From NCBI GenBank assembly GCA_029962745.1, contig CM057158.1, forward strand, positions 10,861,780 through 10,925,779: DNA of 64,000 bases, in the 5' to 3' direction. Position 1 is the stretch's first letter. Every line of letters starts with the position of its first letter. Origin of the DNA: Echinometra lucunter (Eukaryota > Echinodermata > Echinoidea > Camarodonta > Echinometridae). Below the pieces are notes generated by a model. The model saw only the letters and a program-made list of their open reading frames with translations, was not told the DNA's origin and ran no database searches. Below are positions 11,680 through 24,587 of the stretch, piece by piece. The translations under genes and the position numbers were made by a program.

Positions 11680-11842
11680 CACCAATGGGCCAAGTGTTTG
11701 TAATGGGAACTGTGGTTGTAACAAGTTGATGGACCTTTCTTGCAAACTGAACGAAGTGTAGCGACAGTACATTGAACCAAAACCAGTTGTTATCGTCATG
11801 TTCATTACGCACACTCATGATCTTCGCCTTGATAATCGTTCT
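11680..11842 (-). pseudogene. L1 exon 4: CTLD C-terminal part, frameshifted as assembled
   Basis: Acceptor TTTCACAG, then in phase with NWAG: ENDYQGEDHECA. A 2-bp loss relative to L3 then shifts the frame, a 1-bp loss restores it near CT.ATLRSVCKK, and a 1-bp gain follows in GAAAGG. A GTAATG donor-like site ends it, as in L3. The nearby 1-bp indels typical of this contig make consensus error as likely as true decay. Confidence 0.65.
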
Positions 11843-12836
11843 CTGTGAAAGAAGGGAGATAAGAAAATATGATAAAAATTAATGAATAAAGCATTGATAT
11901 AAATAGCGGTCAGTTACTTTTATACGACTTGACAACAATAGCATTTTTTAATACGATACTGCATTGTGGTCCTATATCTAGTATATACTAGTATCATTAT
12001 CATAAATGTGGGCACCTGTGTGTGATGGTATAATGATGAAGTACTTTATGCTACTCCTGCAAAATTCATCACTTCTTCACAATTTTTTTGTACGATGCAG
12101 TACTGCAGGGTACAGATAGTGATGCCAATGATTAGGTGAGTATATATAGTCATCACATAACCACAGCTTCCAAGAAGAGCCTCACATGACAGTATGATTA
12201 GTACCAATATTCAAATTCAGTTTAATCCTGTGAATATTTCATGGAGTTCTGGACCCACATACTGTACATCAAGTTCAATAAGGAATAGATTCAACTAGCC
12301 AGTAGCCATAATGTGTCTCGCCACATCCATGTGCTATCATTCTTTGCAGGTAAATTGTAATTTGATCGCATTTGACCTTTGACCTACAAACATGACCCTG
12401 ACTGCAACTAACAATGAGGTCCTCATAAGCCATCTACCATCCAAGTAGGTCACAAATGGACTGAAAGTACCAAACCCCTGGTAAATGTTAACATTTGACT
12501 GCATACGTGATCTTTGACCCCTAGCCTGTCCCTAGTTTTTGCTAGCAAAATGAGAATTGACATTGAACTGATCAAGTAGTCTCATAATGTCCATTTGCGT
12601 AAAAAGATATATGTGTTTAAATTGTCTGACATTCCTTCCATGAATTCTGATGAATTTAGTGTGTAATGTACGAGTGAAGCGCAATATAACTGTCACACTC
12701 AGCGGTTAGGCTCTGACACCTCCATGCCGACGAGCTCGGCATAAAACAACAGTGATTTGTGGTACGTGTGTGCAAATGGAACTCCCATTGTTTTTTTTTT
12801 GTGTGTATGAGCACGGTGCGATGATGCGTTGATAAT

Positions 12837-12868
<32 letters not shown>

Positions 12869-14954
12869 GGGGGGGGGGGGGTCCGAAAATAAAGGTTGGC
12901 ATTTTGATTGTAAAATACACCCACACAAAATGAGTTTTTATTCAGTATCCTATACATAATAAAGGTTTTATGATACAGTCTCTCATCTCATTTGGCAATG
13001 AAGTGAAATATTTAAAATACTCTTCTGAGATTTACAAAAAAAGAGACCAGCTTTAAGGTCACTTTAAGGCATGTACCATCCTAGTCCACTGCCTGGACTG
13101 TTTCTCTATGATCCGTACGCACACATATCAGCGCACACCATGGCCTATATATATGTACACCAAATAAAGTGCACGTACGGACACACAGCCTGAGAACAGT
13201 CCAGTACCCTTGGCAGGTTTTATTGCTTTCCCCCTAAATTCAGGGGGAACTTTTATCCGCCCCACTTCATGTGGTCAAAGATTGCAAGGTCGTGATTGGT
13301 TCCCGCTCATGCCAATCAAAAGATTAGGTTATATGTAACCTTGCACCGATCGTAACCTATAGTCTCCTTTTTAAAGCCATAACTATTAAATATCATGTAA
13401 TATCTTTACAATCCTAACACAATTACATGCCAAAAAAATCTTAGATATTTAAAAGAAAATCATAATTGTATATTATTGATTTTAAGAATCAATTCGAACA
13501 GGTTGGAAAGTTTTGATATGATTGTAAACTACAAAGACCTATTAAACATGCTTTGCCTGAAGACTATTCTGAACTATTCTGACAAGATCGAGAGTGGTAC
13601 CAGGGAGATGGGAGTTCATTCATGTTGCACCGCTGGGCTGATTTGTCTTATTTTTACAGAAAAGATAGAGGAAGTTATGGTGTGGTTTGAAGTGTCCGCT
13701 CATATACATTTTTACAAGCTATGCCCCACTTTTTACACTCTCTATTTTGTGCCGTATAGTTTATCTATCTAGAAAAACTTTACTGACAGTAGGCCTATGA
13801 TTTGAAATGGACAATTATATTCTTATTAAATCTGAATGATGTAAAAGTGGAACAAATAAATTCAGTTCAATTAAATTAAATTCAATCGACTTGTTGACTT
13901 CTCATGAGTTTACATTTGTAACTTTTCCTCACACACTTGTCGAATGGTGCGATTTGATGGTAGAAAAGTCACCAAATACATGTATGTCTTTAAAACTCTT
14001 CCGCAAGCCACTCCTTGAAGTTTTCGTAAAATTGATATAGTTTGCAGGTAACTACTAGGTTGATTGATTGATAGATTGATAAGATTGATTTACTGATATT
14101 TATTCGTCAAGCTTCGAACACAATATAGAAATAGACAAATAACTTGAAGCTTGATCAGGATAACCCACGAAAGCTCGAGAGCTTATTATTTTGTGGACTT
14201 CTCATGCCCCAGCATCCATACTGAAAACTTTAAATAATACCCAGTTGGCAGATTTCCTTCAGACTTGGTATATCTTTAGAGAAGGGGATTGTAAGGATAT
14301 CTTTGGAAGACTTTCTCAGAGATTGGGGTTGGTCAATCATTATGGTTCAATAAGAAGATACCGTCAAAGTCAAAACTTTTTCTACATTATGATGAATGGT
14401 ATGCAAAAATGTATATAAGGTATCAGATCATTGAACCCTCCTTTACCGGGATACAAGTTATTTGAAGAATTGATTCTTGATTTCAGTGTTTCTCATAAAG
14501 ATAGAAGGAAATATAATTTTTTGTTCAAAAAATACCAAAGTCATGGTTGGAAGCTGCTAACATCTGAAGATACTGACAATGATGTTGTGGGTATATACTA
14601 TAGTTATTGATAAACTTGTTCGAACGACAAAAAAAAAAAAAACCCAAAAGAAAACCTAGATATGCATATATACTGTAATACAAGACTCCTGTATCCCTGA
14701 TAAGCGTTATGATTACTGGAAAATAATTCAAAATGTTCCACAGATTAAACTGGAATCTGATTCATAATGTGAACTTTATGTGTTCAATCAGTACTCGTTT
14801 GCGCTCTTTTTATTTCAAGGTCTTTCATAAATCCATTGCCTTAAATGACTTTTTGTTAGGATAAAGAGAAAGGATTCACCAAACTGTATCTTTGTGGAAC
14901 AATGCCTTAATCAATTATTCATTTGTTTTATGATTGTGATATGGTAACCCCCTC

Positions 14955-14988
<34 letters not shown>

Positions 14989-17900
14989 ACCCCCCCCGGA
15001 TTTGGTGTGATTTATTGCAAGTAATTCTTTAAAACATTATAACTGTTTTATTTGGATAATTTCAAGAAAATGTTTGGAGTTTCATATGACAAATTTCTGT
15101 CCTTTATATTGTATCTTTAGAATATTTCATTATCTATGCAAATTCAAGAATACTAGACCAAAATTTTAATCAAGAAACAATATGAAAATCCAAAAGAGAC
15201 AGTATTATGTGGCCAAGAAGAAAGGAAAACTCTATATCCACTTTAAGAGAGGGAAATTTGATTTGCAAATTTTTGGAAGACTGTTATATTTGTTAGGGTG
15301 AGAAACCTTTCAGATGTTATCAACTATCCAGTAGATGTTTTTTAATAATACCACATTTATAAGATAATAACTGCTTTTTTATTTATCTTTCATTGTCGAC
15401 ATCATTATTCATTCCTGTCATTATTTCATTTTATTTTGTTGGTATTTTAATTGCTTCTTCATTTGCTTTGTGTGTAATCATGAAATCAATAAAACATACG
15501 AATAATAAAAAATAAAAAATAAAAAGCTCGAGAGCTTATTTCCAGTGGGGCCCTCAAAATACAAACTTATTAAATTGAAATTATATTAGATTGAGAAAAT
15601 AATGGAAAACAATCATTATTATACATGTATACAATTTCTAAATCAATAAAGTTATTTACAAATTTGAAACTATCAGTTCAACGGGCAGACAAAAGCAAGT
15701 TGGTCTGTATTAGGCAATTTTTAGTCATAAATCAGGATGTCATTCTCTTCTCGTCTCTGACTCTTATTGACAGTTATTCCCTTAATTTCCTCTTCAAAAT
15801 GAGCAAATTAAGTTCTCTATTTTCTTTATATTAACAGATAGGGATTTCCAATGTGTTATACCATGGTAATCAGAGGCGGCAGAGCCGGGGGGGGGGGGGG
15901 GCCCAGGGCCCCCACTTTTCCAAGCATCCCAAAAGTGCCCCTTTTTATACTAGTACCCTTGAAAGTGCCCCTGTTCAAACCTGTTCAGCGCCCCTTTTCT
16001 TCTTACGACGGTCATTTTTTTAATAAGTGCCTTTTTTCGATTTAGATAAGTTGCCTTTCTAAGCCCAAACAACTCCCCCTTTTTTACTGCCGATTAGTGA
16101 CCCGTTCCCGTTTTTTAAGTAGCGCTAGGCCTATTTTCCCTTATATGACTGTGATGAATATTCCTAAAATTTAAATGTGATAAGTGCCCCCTTTTGACTG
16201 CTCATTTTTGTTCTAATAGTGCAGTTGCCCTTCTGCTGAGTGACCCTCTTCACCTGTGATAATTTTTCCTTTTTCTATTTGGGCAAGTGCCCCATTTGGA
16301 GTCAGATACATACCCCAGCTAAATGCCCCTTTTCTTTTCTAGTATGTCCGATTTCCCCTTCTGTTAAGATGCTGTAGTGCCACAATTGCCACTTTTTGTT
16401 AGATGTGTTCCTTTTCCATTCCGGCATGTGCCCCCTTTTCAATTTGATACACACCCATTTAATTCATGTTCAGTTCCCCTTTTGCTTTGTAATAAAAGTA
16501 ATTTTTCCACCTCGAATCTGATAAGTGTTCTTTTTTTTACTTCAAATGAGTGTCCAGTTTGATTATGATAAGCCCCTTTTCCAGGTTTTCTTTTCATTTT
16601 ATGCAGTGCGATTCTTCTTCTGAAATTGCCCCTTCAAATCTGATAAAAATGTCCTTTACGTCTGATTAACGCCTATTTTCTTTCTTGTGCCACCTCCCCC
16701 CCCCCCCTTTATACCTTTTCACATCCAGTGGCTTAGTATAAAGTCTTCAAAATAGCTATATATCTAGTATTCAAGAGAAACTGCATAAATTGCAGTTTCT
16801 CCTATAATTCATTACGGCTAAAGAAGTGGACTCGGAGGCAAAAGTGAGTGGCACAACACTTGGTCAACTCATGACTATTCACATATAATTAGCCAAAAAT
16901 GCATTGATTTCGATTGCAAATCATCAAATTTTAATGTTATGTCTTCTTTAGAATTCTGTTCTCGATCATATATCCTTTTTTTACCATTGTGTAATCACTT
17001 TAAAAGGTGTGTTAGATACATGGGCGTAGGATGCTTTTCTGAACGGGGGGGGGGGGGGGCTGAACACACACCTGGAATATCAATTTAGGCGCACCTCGCT
17101 AGCGCGAAGTCCCTTGCAGGGGGGGGGGGGGGGATAAGATCTAGGTGGATTACTATTACTTTAATATTTAAGGGCCATGAAGCGATTTTCAAATTTGGGG
17201 AAAAAATACACTTCTCGCTAAAATATGAACCTTGTGAGCGAGAGAAGCGAGCGAGCCAAAAATAACCACTTCATGTTATAAGAATTGTTATTTTGTCATC
17301 TAAATGCACTTCGTAGGCTATAAGAAATAATAATATTCGCCTTCAGATGACTGTGAATCTATTTTGACACCTGAATGGTTAGATGCTACGAGCGAGCGAA
17401 GCGACAGGCGAGCGAGATAAACAGATTCTTTTGATTGTAGAAGTGTTATTCATCAAAATACGCAGTAGGCCTATAAGATGTTTAGAAATATTCGGTCACC
17501 TCACTTGCCAAATTTGTTCGCTTTCCGAAACCATCCTGTATCTTATAAAGTATACATTTATACATTTGACTTCGCTTGCCGAATTGGTTTGCTTTCCAAA
17601 GTTATCCAGTTTCTGATACGAGTGAGTGGAGCAAGCGAGGAAAAATATGTATACTCCTTTTCATGGTAGAAGTGATAATTCGTCATCAAAATCTCAGTCA
17701 TTATCCATTATCTATTACGAGCGTCCGGAGCGAGCAAGGAAAAATGTATACTCTTTTTCGTGGTATAGAGGTGCTATTTTCGTATCCTCTGGAAAAGTAT
17801 TTATCAGGACAGATAGGTTCATTAAATAACACAAGGGCTTGAACAAAATCTTTGCACTATCTTTTAAAAATCTAGCCGGAATCATGTCTAGCTCAGTACT

Positions 17901-20900
17901 TTTTGATACATTCAATCTGCGAAGCTCATTGAACTTACAAATTGTTCACTGACTGGTAATAACTCGAAGCTATTCACAAGTACACACTTTCCTTCGTAAA
18001 AACTCACGAATACAATTTTTGTCTGGGCTGAAAAGATGGAGTTTGTCTACTAATTTTTGACGGCCACATTTGTAAAATACGAATTAAATTCATGAGCTAT
18101 ACCATCTTATCATGACATAATTTCTCATCAATTTTAGACTCTTGTCTCTTGTTCTTTCCTCTTCTTACTTTTTAATCCTAAACTGTTTAGATTTTGCCAA
18201 AGTCTTTTCAAATCATGTTTGTTTTCTTCCATGTTGTTTTGTAAGTGTTCGAGTTTAGCCTTTCTAACCTGTCTTTGGACCAGATTTCTTAAATCACGAA
18301 CACCCCCTAATACTGGCAGATCTCACGTTATCCATTATTCAAGCAGATAGTTTTTTCGAATCTTGTTTGTTTTCTTCTATCTTGTTTTGTAAGTATTCAA
18401 GTTTAGCCTTTCTAACCTGTCTTTGGACCAGATTTCTTAAATCACAAATCATACACCACCTAACAAATCTCACGTTATCCATTATGTAGGCAGACTTTTA
18501 GTTAACTTCAGCTCAGCAATATCTGGAAAAATTTTTCTCCAATACGATGCATATCTTATATCATGGAGGTATACTTCCATGCCATGTATTTGGACGTGTG
18601 GAACGTCTTGGGAAAGGGTCAATAGCTGCATGCATTGATCACTCTCACATTCACCAATAAACACACACAGACACACATACACACTGGCCTTGGCTGACCA
18701 GCTGACCCCTCATCAAACCAAACATGCATCATTCATGAGAGGGTCCTTATTTGGGAAGCGGGGTCATGGGGTCACTGCTCATTAAAATCGGACCTCGCTG
18801 CCGAGATTTGCTGGTCGTTTTTTTTCGGGGAAGGTGAATTCGTGGGGTAAGTGAATTCGTGGGGAGATACCACATCAGCGCGCGCGCACGCATGTTCGGG
18901 AATTGGTGACAGTTTAAAACGACCAGCAGCTGGTCTAGTACCATCCAAGTTTAGTTACAAATGGGCTAATGGTTCAAAAGTTACTAACCCTAGTAGAAAA
19001 TGTTAACATGTCAACTCATTTGACCTTTGACCCCCAAATCAAACTGAGATCCCAAGTTTAGTTACAAATGGGCTAGTGGTTCACAGTTACTAACTCCAGT
19101 AGAAAAAGTTAACATTGACCTCATTTGACCTTTGACCTACATAAATGACCTTTGACCCCCAAATTACTTTGAGGTCTCTATAGAGCAGCTACCATCCAAG
19201 TTTGGTTCCAAACGGGAAAATGGTTGCAAAGTCATTCAAGTTTTATTCTCATTTGACCTCTGACCTACATACATGACCTTTGGCCCCTAAATTAAATTCA
19301 GGTCCCTATAGACCAATTTCACCTCCGGTTTATGTATTTGGCCCTCTATCGGCGACGCCATTGCTGCGGTGGGCAAGCGCGCTGACCGTGATTGGCTCTG
19401 TGTACAAAATGAATGTAAGATATGAGATATGCCCTGATATTGTACCATTTACTTTATTCTAGATCAGTAAAATAAAGCATGGATACAAGGGTAGATGAGG
19501 TAAGACAATGGCCATATCTGACAGATGTATTTTTGTACTTTCGATGGTTTTTCAACTTAGTTTTGTCAGTAGAAGTTCGATTGCAGCATAGATGCCGTAG
19601 TAAACGATGGCTCTTACCCTGTTTACAAAGTCATGTTTTCACTCATTAAATTTTACGCCAATTTACATAATGATAGTGTTTCTTGACTTCAAAGTCCTTT
19701 CTGTTGATGTTTTTACCCACTGGCGACGAATTCCTTCACATTGCTTACGGAAACCTGTGTAGGGAGTACGGCTTCTCACACAAACAGGCTTCATGAGTCA
19801 AAAGCGAGTGAATTTCGCACTAAGTTAGCTTCCAATTTTTAAACTTTCTCCAATTCTTGTGGCATTTGAGCACCGCACAGCTGTGACCTGAACTTCCCTG
19901 ATAATTTCTCATTTGCAAATATTAAAAGAAATCTGCATATATTGGTCAAAGTAGACAAAAAATCGAACGAATGTACATAACGCGGTATTGACTTGTGTAC
20001 TATAAAAGTTGGAGCACCCACTGCAGTATGTCGAATTGTGTCGAACAGTCTGCTGCCCTCTTGCATTGTGGGATTGGTCTATAGAGCATCCACCATCCAA
20101 GTTTGGTTACAAATGGGCTGGCGGTTCAAAAGTTAGAAAATGTTAAAGTGATTACACAATGGCAATTTTTTTTTGGATATATGATCGAGAATAGAATTCT
20201 AAGAAGAATAACTTTAAAAATTTGATGATTTTCAATCGAAATCAATGCATTTTGGCTAATTTTCTCATAAAAAGTCAAGAGTTGACCAAAAAATTTGAGT
20301 AGGCCTATGCGGTATGACGTAAAAGTGGGTACCCAGCTTCGCGCGTTGATTATGTATTATACGTTGCGCGCATTTTGCTAGAATTGCGCGACAAGGTACC
20401 CACTTTCACGCCATTTTGACGTCAAAATGGGTACCCAGTTGAAACTGGGTCACAGCTGAGGGGTCAAAAATAACCTGAAATCTTACCACATTTGGGGGTT
20501 TCCTTGGCAACACTACTTTTTAAAAAACTCTAGGCAGATGATTTTCTGCTAATAAAATCATGCTCTTTTAAATGAACTAACATTTTTTCAGCATTGGGTA
20601 CCCCCTTTAAGATTTGACCTCATTTGACCTTTGACCTCTAAATTATACTGAGGTCCCTATAGAACATCTACCATCCAAGTATGGTTCCAAACGGGCAAAC
20701 AGTCGCAAAGTTATTCAAATTTCATAAGTGTTACGTACGGACGGACGGACGGACGGACACCACTAAGGATCCTTTCATCTCGCTCCACCTTCGGTGGCTC
20801 AACAATGATATTGGCCATTAGGTTAAATGTAAAACATGTACATTACCTGCCCAATTCTGGAAGTTTATTGGAGTTCCATCAGAAAATGTAGTAAACACTC

Positions 20901-23900
20901 CTTCATTTTCCTCATCAGTTATTCCAATCCATACAAATCCAGTAATAAAATCTAGAATGGAACACACAAACACCCCTGAAAATCTTAAACACTTTTTTTT
21001 TCACTAGAAAGATCAAAACACCTATATTGCAATACTCGGGGACCTTGGATCAGCCTGTACCTTATGAAAGTTAACAGAGTAGCCTGCATTTGCAAGTACT
21101 CAAATATACAAAAATTATTTCATATTTTCTTTCATTCATTTCAAACTTTGAGAATTACAATTACCTTAACACAGTTACGCTTCTTTTCGGTAACTCATAG
21201 TATGATACCACCATGAGGAGATATGTGGCAGTAAATTATAAGGATATGAAATATTCAATACTTGAAACTAGATGACTATTCTCGACTGTGCGCAGTCAAA
21301 AGTAATGCCTCGGCCATTGTCAGATCTGAATAGATCACACAATGAACTTTTAAACTTTTCAAAAACTTTGATAACCTTTAGATCAACGTCAATCCCATAT
21401 GCATGAGTTAAGTTTGAACATGGTTTGTTTATTGGCTCTTAAGTTATTGCAAAAAGAAGCCATCCAAACAAATCAATGTCACTTCCAAATTCATTAGCCA
21501 AGTTTGAAGTTGGTCTGTCAACTGGATTTTAAAAACAGTGTCAACCTTTTGCAGGCCTAAAATCTGACAGACATTCCACAAATCCAGTGGCATATAACAG
21601 AGTGTAATTAATAATAACTTCCCACTAAATGATTAAGCTGGAAGATGGGAGTTGATATTTTTCTTTTTTAAATATTAGATTGATGAGTTAATTTTTTGTG
21701 TCACGAAAAATTGATCAGAAGATTTCAACGCTTTTCAGTCTCTGTAACCTTTGACCTTTGACCTTTGACTTCTAGATGCCCAAATATAGACGAATCATAA
21801 TCACTCCCATAAGCATACATGAGCCAGGTTTGAAGTTCATTTCTCTAAATGGTTTTTAAGTAATTGACCAACAAGCCCTTTTTATGTATATAATGACCGC
21901 TGTGACCTTCAACCTTTAACCTCGTGACTCCAAAATCTGATCAGATCAATGTCACACCTTTATGCATACATGAGCAAAGTTTAAGTTGATCCATCAACTG
22001 TTCGCAGGAACAAGCCATTTTCATGTATACACATGGTTCTCGCCAGTACATAACACCCATGGTTCCAATACCATGCGTAAAGGGTTTCAGACAAGGAAGA
22101 ACCATGTGTGAAATTGCTGCACCATGCGTGGCAGCAAGGGTAAAAAAATATTCGAGTATATATTCCTAACAATAATGATAAATGCCACAGATTGTTTTGC
22201 TTTTTGGCAATGTATTTTTACTATAATGCCATTAGTAGACAACTCCTGCTTACCACGAAGTATTTTTCATCTTTTTACTATAGCATATACTGCTGCCACA
22301 CCTAGTTAACTTTAGGTGTTATTCCGTAAAACTTCCGAAAATTCCACGTTTGACACAGAGGGGGAACCATGTGTGGATTTTTTTTCTAGTGAGAACCCTG
22401 TGTATACAATGACCTCTATGACCGCTGACCTTTGACCTTCTGACCCCTATATCTAAGCTGATCATTGTTATTTCCATATGCATACATGAGCCAAGACTGA
22501 AGTTAATCCGTAAAATGGCTCTCAAGTTATGAGAACAAGCCATCATGTATACAATGACCTCTATGACCTTTAACATTTAACCTTATGACCCCAAAATCTG
22601 ATCATATCAATGTCAGTCCAATATGCATACATGAACCAAGTCGGAAGTTGATCCATCATATATGGTTCTTAAGTTATCATGAGAACAAGCCATTTTCATG
22701 TATACAATGACCTCTATGACCTCTATTTCCTTTGACCTCATGACCCAGTCTAATCAGATCATTGTCACTCTGGTATGCATACATGAGCCAATGTTGAATT
22801 GGATCTGTCAAATTTATCGCAAGAACGAAAATGGGACAGACGGACAGACAGACATTCCAAAAACACAATGCCTCCGGCACTAACCTTTGGTGGGCGGAGG
22901 CATAAAAAGGCAAAATAAGATGTACAATTTAAAACTTGTTAAAAACTGAGAAAATAATTTTATCAACATTTAAAACCAATTAATCAGAGACATTCCCAAA
23001 TGGAGACATAATTTTTCAAGCTTTGCAGCCCCCATATACATGTAGAGATTTCAATCTTTGTCTAGAAGTAGAACATTATCCCTCTTGATTGCTTACCAAA
23101 TATAAAATCATTCTCCTCTTGACTGTGTATGCTCGTTAAGTCAGCTCCTAGTCCTATACAATGTGTTCTGGCATCTGGCCATGTTAACCATAAAGCTGAA
23201 GTGAAACGGTAGCAGTATCCACCTGAAGGTTCATGGAGCCAGCCAGCTTGACAGCCATATTCTGATATGCATGTACACACACAATTTACACACAAAAAAG
23301 AAGGAAAAACAATTTATCAAGAGCAAGATCTATAGTCAAGACCTACTTTGATAAATGAGGTCTATATATGATCCACTTACATAATAACTAGTAAAAAGGA
23401 TAATCTTTTCAGCATCAAGCACATAACCCGTAATAACACGTTTAGGGTATTTACAACAGCAAAAAAATCAAGAAAAAGGGTATTACATGTAAATTTAGAG
23501 GTGATGATACAATCCTTGAATAAAATCCCCGTTACTTAGTGTTAAGGGTATAAAAATCAGAGCTGTTCGACGGGTTTCCCTGTTTACAGTATCAAAACCA
23601 TTCCTACTCCAATTTTTGTTTAAGGTGCTTTTCAGAAAGTGATGTACTTGGACGATGTACAGGCCTAAATGAGACATTCACCGAAAAAGACTAGATCTAT
23701 CTTTTTTAAAAGATGCCTGAAACATGGGGTGTTTGAAAAACGAAGACCAAAGACCAAAGACCCATGAATGATCAGCGTGCCTGCATGTGTACTTGTGCAC
23801 AGGAGACGACCCCCGGTCTTAAATCCAGGCTGTTTAGGAAAACGAAGACTACAGACCCAGATCCATGTACTACTACTAGAATCTGTCTACACTATTCTAA

Positions 23901-24587
23901 TAATAATAATAAGGATAATACTAATGATAATTTTAATGATGACACATATGATAATGACAGTAACAAAAATAACAATAATGAAAATAATATTAATAATAAT
24001 AATAGAGTCTACTAATAATGTCATAATGATGAAAAATAATAAATAAATCTAACTTAGCTAAATTCAACACGTTTGCTGATAGATTCCACACAGAAAAATC
24101 TGCCTCCTTCATAATCATAGGCTCTAACAACTTAGTTCGTTAGCCTCTTAACGTTAGACTTATTATTCGGTGGGGTCCTGCATAGAGTTTATTTACGTTC
24201 TCCAGATTTTAATTCCATGGTAGGGTCTCCCACTCTACAGGATTTTTTGGTCTAGATCTAGTCTAGACTCTAGGTCAAAATGTAAGGTTCATAGGCCTAT
24301 CAGTATCAATCTAGACTACATACGGCCATGAGAGGATCTGGTTGGAAACTGGTACCCGAAGGCGAAGTAGATCTAACGCTAATGCGACTATTTTCCTGAG
24401 GGGCACAGCCCCGAAGGCAAATAGTTGCATTCGGTGATTGGCGTTAATATCTGGGGGCACCATAGTTTAACCAGACCCTCTCACAGCAGTATATTTCTTC
24501 TTACTAATACTAACCTGCTGGTCTGGCTGTCCTGAAACTGAAGATGGCGTTGAAAAAGAATGAAATGAAGATGACATTAACAGACAT
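11680..24587 (-). CDS. L1: C-type lectin gene, four exons
   Basis: Predicted secreted C-type lectin-like protein. The exons (24515-24587, 23097-23261, 20847-20951, 11680-11842) all have AG acceptors and GT donors and all introns are phase 1. The signal-peptide exon starts MSVNVIFISFFF; its last G plus AA of the next exon makes Glu, giving EYGCQAGW. Expected CTLD landmarks follow: YGC, GYCY, DARTHC, WIGITD, DGTP, NWAG. The four exons give roughly 168 residues, a usual size for a single-CTLD protein. Intron 2 is about 9 kb because it holds the 5.85 kb insertion, a CTATAG element and a TTAA MITE. Exon 3 as assembled carries frameshifts, so L1 is either a pseudogene or has consensus errors. The sugar-binding EPN and WND motifs are absent. 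The family call is secure; ligand and function are unknown. Confidence 0.85.
11843..12162. other. Intron 2 of L1
   Basis: Polypyrimidine tract before exon 3; otherwise nothing recognised. Confidence 0.5.
12163..13072 (+). repeat. Intron-2 segment next to the 5.85 kb insertion (copy 2)
   Basis: Copy of positions 1-907, differing mainly by single-base indels. Confidence 0.88.
14188..15522 (+). mobile_element. 5'-truncated LINE, copy 2
   Basis: Same 18-bp duplication at 14170-14187 and 15523-15540. The poly-C tract inside the frame is expanded to over 40 bases here. Confidence 0.85.
15880..16730 (+). repeat. GTGCCCCTTTT-periodic tract, copy 2
   Basis: Same tract in the second insertion copy. 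Confidence 0.7.
17758..18500 (-). mobile_element. Minus-strand LINE fragment, copy 2
   Basis: Same fragment with the same internal duplication. Confidence 0.75.
18947..19305. repeat. Tandem array rich in DR1-type TGACCTTTGACC sites
   Basis: Units of about 120-170 bp contain CCAAGTTTGGTTACAAATGGGC and TTTGACCTTTGACCTACAT. AGGTCAAAGGTCA is the direct-repeat-1 site bound by HNF4/RXR/COUP-type receptors. Continues at 20611-20820; counterparts 37170-37362, 38673-39030, 48540-49147. Confidence 0.7.
19312..20078 (-). mobile_element. CTATAG-targeting element, copy in L1 intron 2
   Basis: Flanked by CTATAG on both sides (19306-19311, 20079-20084) with termini ACCAATTTCAC / GTGGGATTGGT. L3 has a single CTATAG at 48796-48801 at the same place, proving insertion. 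Confidence 0.85.
20147..20606 (-). mobile_element. TTAA/AGGGGG MITE (Kolobok-like), L1 intron 2
   Basis: Flanked by TTAA; ends AGGGGGTACCCAATG and AGTGATTACACAATG. TTAA duplication with a purine-G start fits the Kolobok superfamily. No coding capacity in 460 bp. Empty site at 48735-48738. Confidence 0.78.
20847..20951 (-). CDS. L1 exon 3: CTLD central part
   Basis: 105 nt, acceptor TTCTAG and donor GTAATG. Encodes FVWIGITD (the WIGL core strand), EGVFTTFSDGTP and FQNWAG. The usual F-T-W-S-D-G is F-T-T-F-S-D-G here. Sequence is identical to the L2 exon. Confidence 0.9.
21420..22920 (-). repeat. Tandem array in the intron between CTLD exons, L1
   Basis: About 150-bp units: CATGTATACAATGACCT, TGACCTTTGACC, GATCAGATCAATGTCA, ATGCATACATGAGCCAA. 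One end carries CCTCCGCCCACC and GTCTGTCCGTCTGTCC. Counterparts 35060-36540, 46130-47420, 62015-62790. Confidence 0.72.
22032..22400 (-). mobile_element. hAT-like MITE, L1
   Basis: Termini CA(G/T)GGTTCTC(A/G)C with 8-bp duplication TGTATACA (22024-22031, 22401-22408). CAGGG start and 8-bp duplication fit hAT. Confidence 0.75.
22921..23096. other. Intron next to L1 exon 2
   Basis: No feature recognised beyond the splice donor. Confidence 0.5.
23097..23261 (-). CDS. L1 exon 2: CTLD N-terminal part
   Basis: 165 nt between a TATCAG acceptor and a GTAAGC donor. It encodes the YGC...GYCY long-form N-terminal disulfide pair, LWLTWPDARTHC and LGADLTSI, up to ENDFIF. The open frame upstream (MCVNCVCTCISE) is intronic polypyrimidine-tract sequence. 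Identical at protein level to L2. Confidence 0.9.
23890..24050. repeat. AAT-rich microsatellite region
   Basis: Imperfect AAT/GAT trinucleotides in the leader intron. Counterparts 33955-34080, 45001-45150 and 57890-58030. Confidence 0.8.
24329..24483. mobile_element. Small hairpin MITE next to the L1 leader exon
   Basis: TGAGAGGATCTGGTT and the reverse of TGAGAGGGTCTGGTT bound about 155 bp, 32 bp downstream of the leader-exon donor. Confidence 0.55.
24515..24587 (-). CDS. L1 exon 1: signal peptide
   Basis: 24 codons plus one base, starting at ATG and ending in a GTTAGT donor. It has a hydrophobic core (VNVIFISFFFNAIFSF) followed by RTARPA, a plausible cleavage region. The start is supported by exact phase agreement with the first CTLD exon and by an identical exon in L2. 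Confidence 0.75.

Larger units (their letters stand above)
7262..12162 (-). repeat. Intron-2/exon-3 block (inverted copy at 50405-56270)
   Basis: The whole block is the reverse complement of the L3 downstream region, with insertions of transposons distinguishing the two. Confidence 0.9.
13082..18937 (+). mobile_element. 5.85 kb composite insertion, copy 2
   Basis: Same ends and same GTACCATCC duplication (13073-13081, 18938-18946). It lies in intron 2 of L1. Confidence 0.75.

Noticed and set aside
23262..23295. Upstream start MCVNCVCTCISE for the lectin exon
   Set aside because: It is the polypyrimidine/acceptor region of the intron; the leader exon at 24515-24587 joins in phase.
23764..24046. 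Asn-rich and Ile-rich frames
   Set aside because: Translations of the AAT microsatellite.
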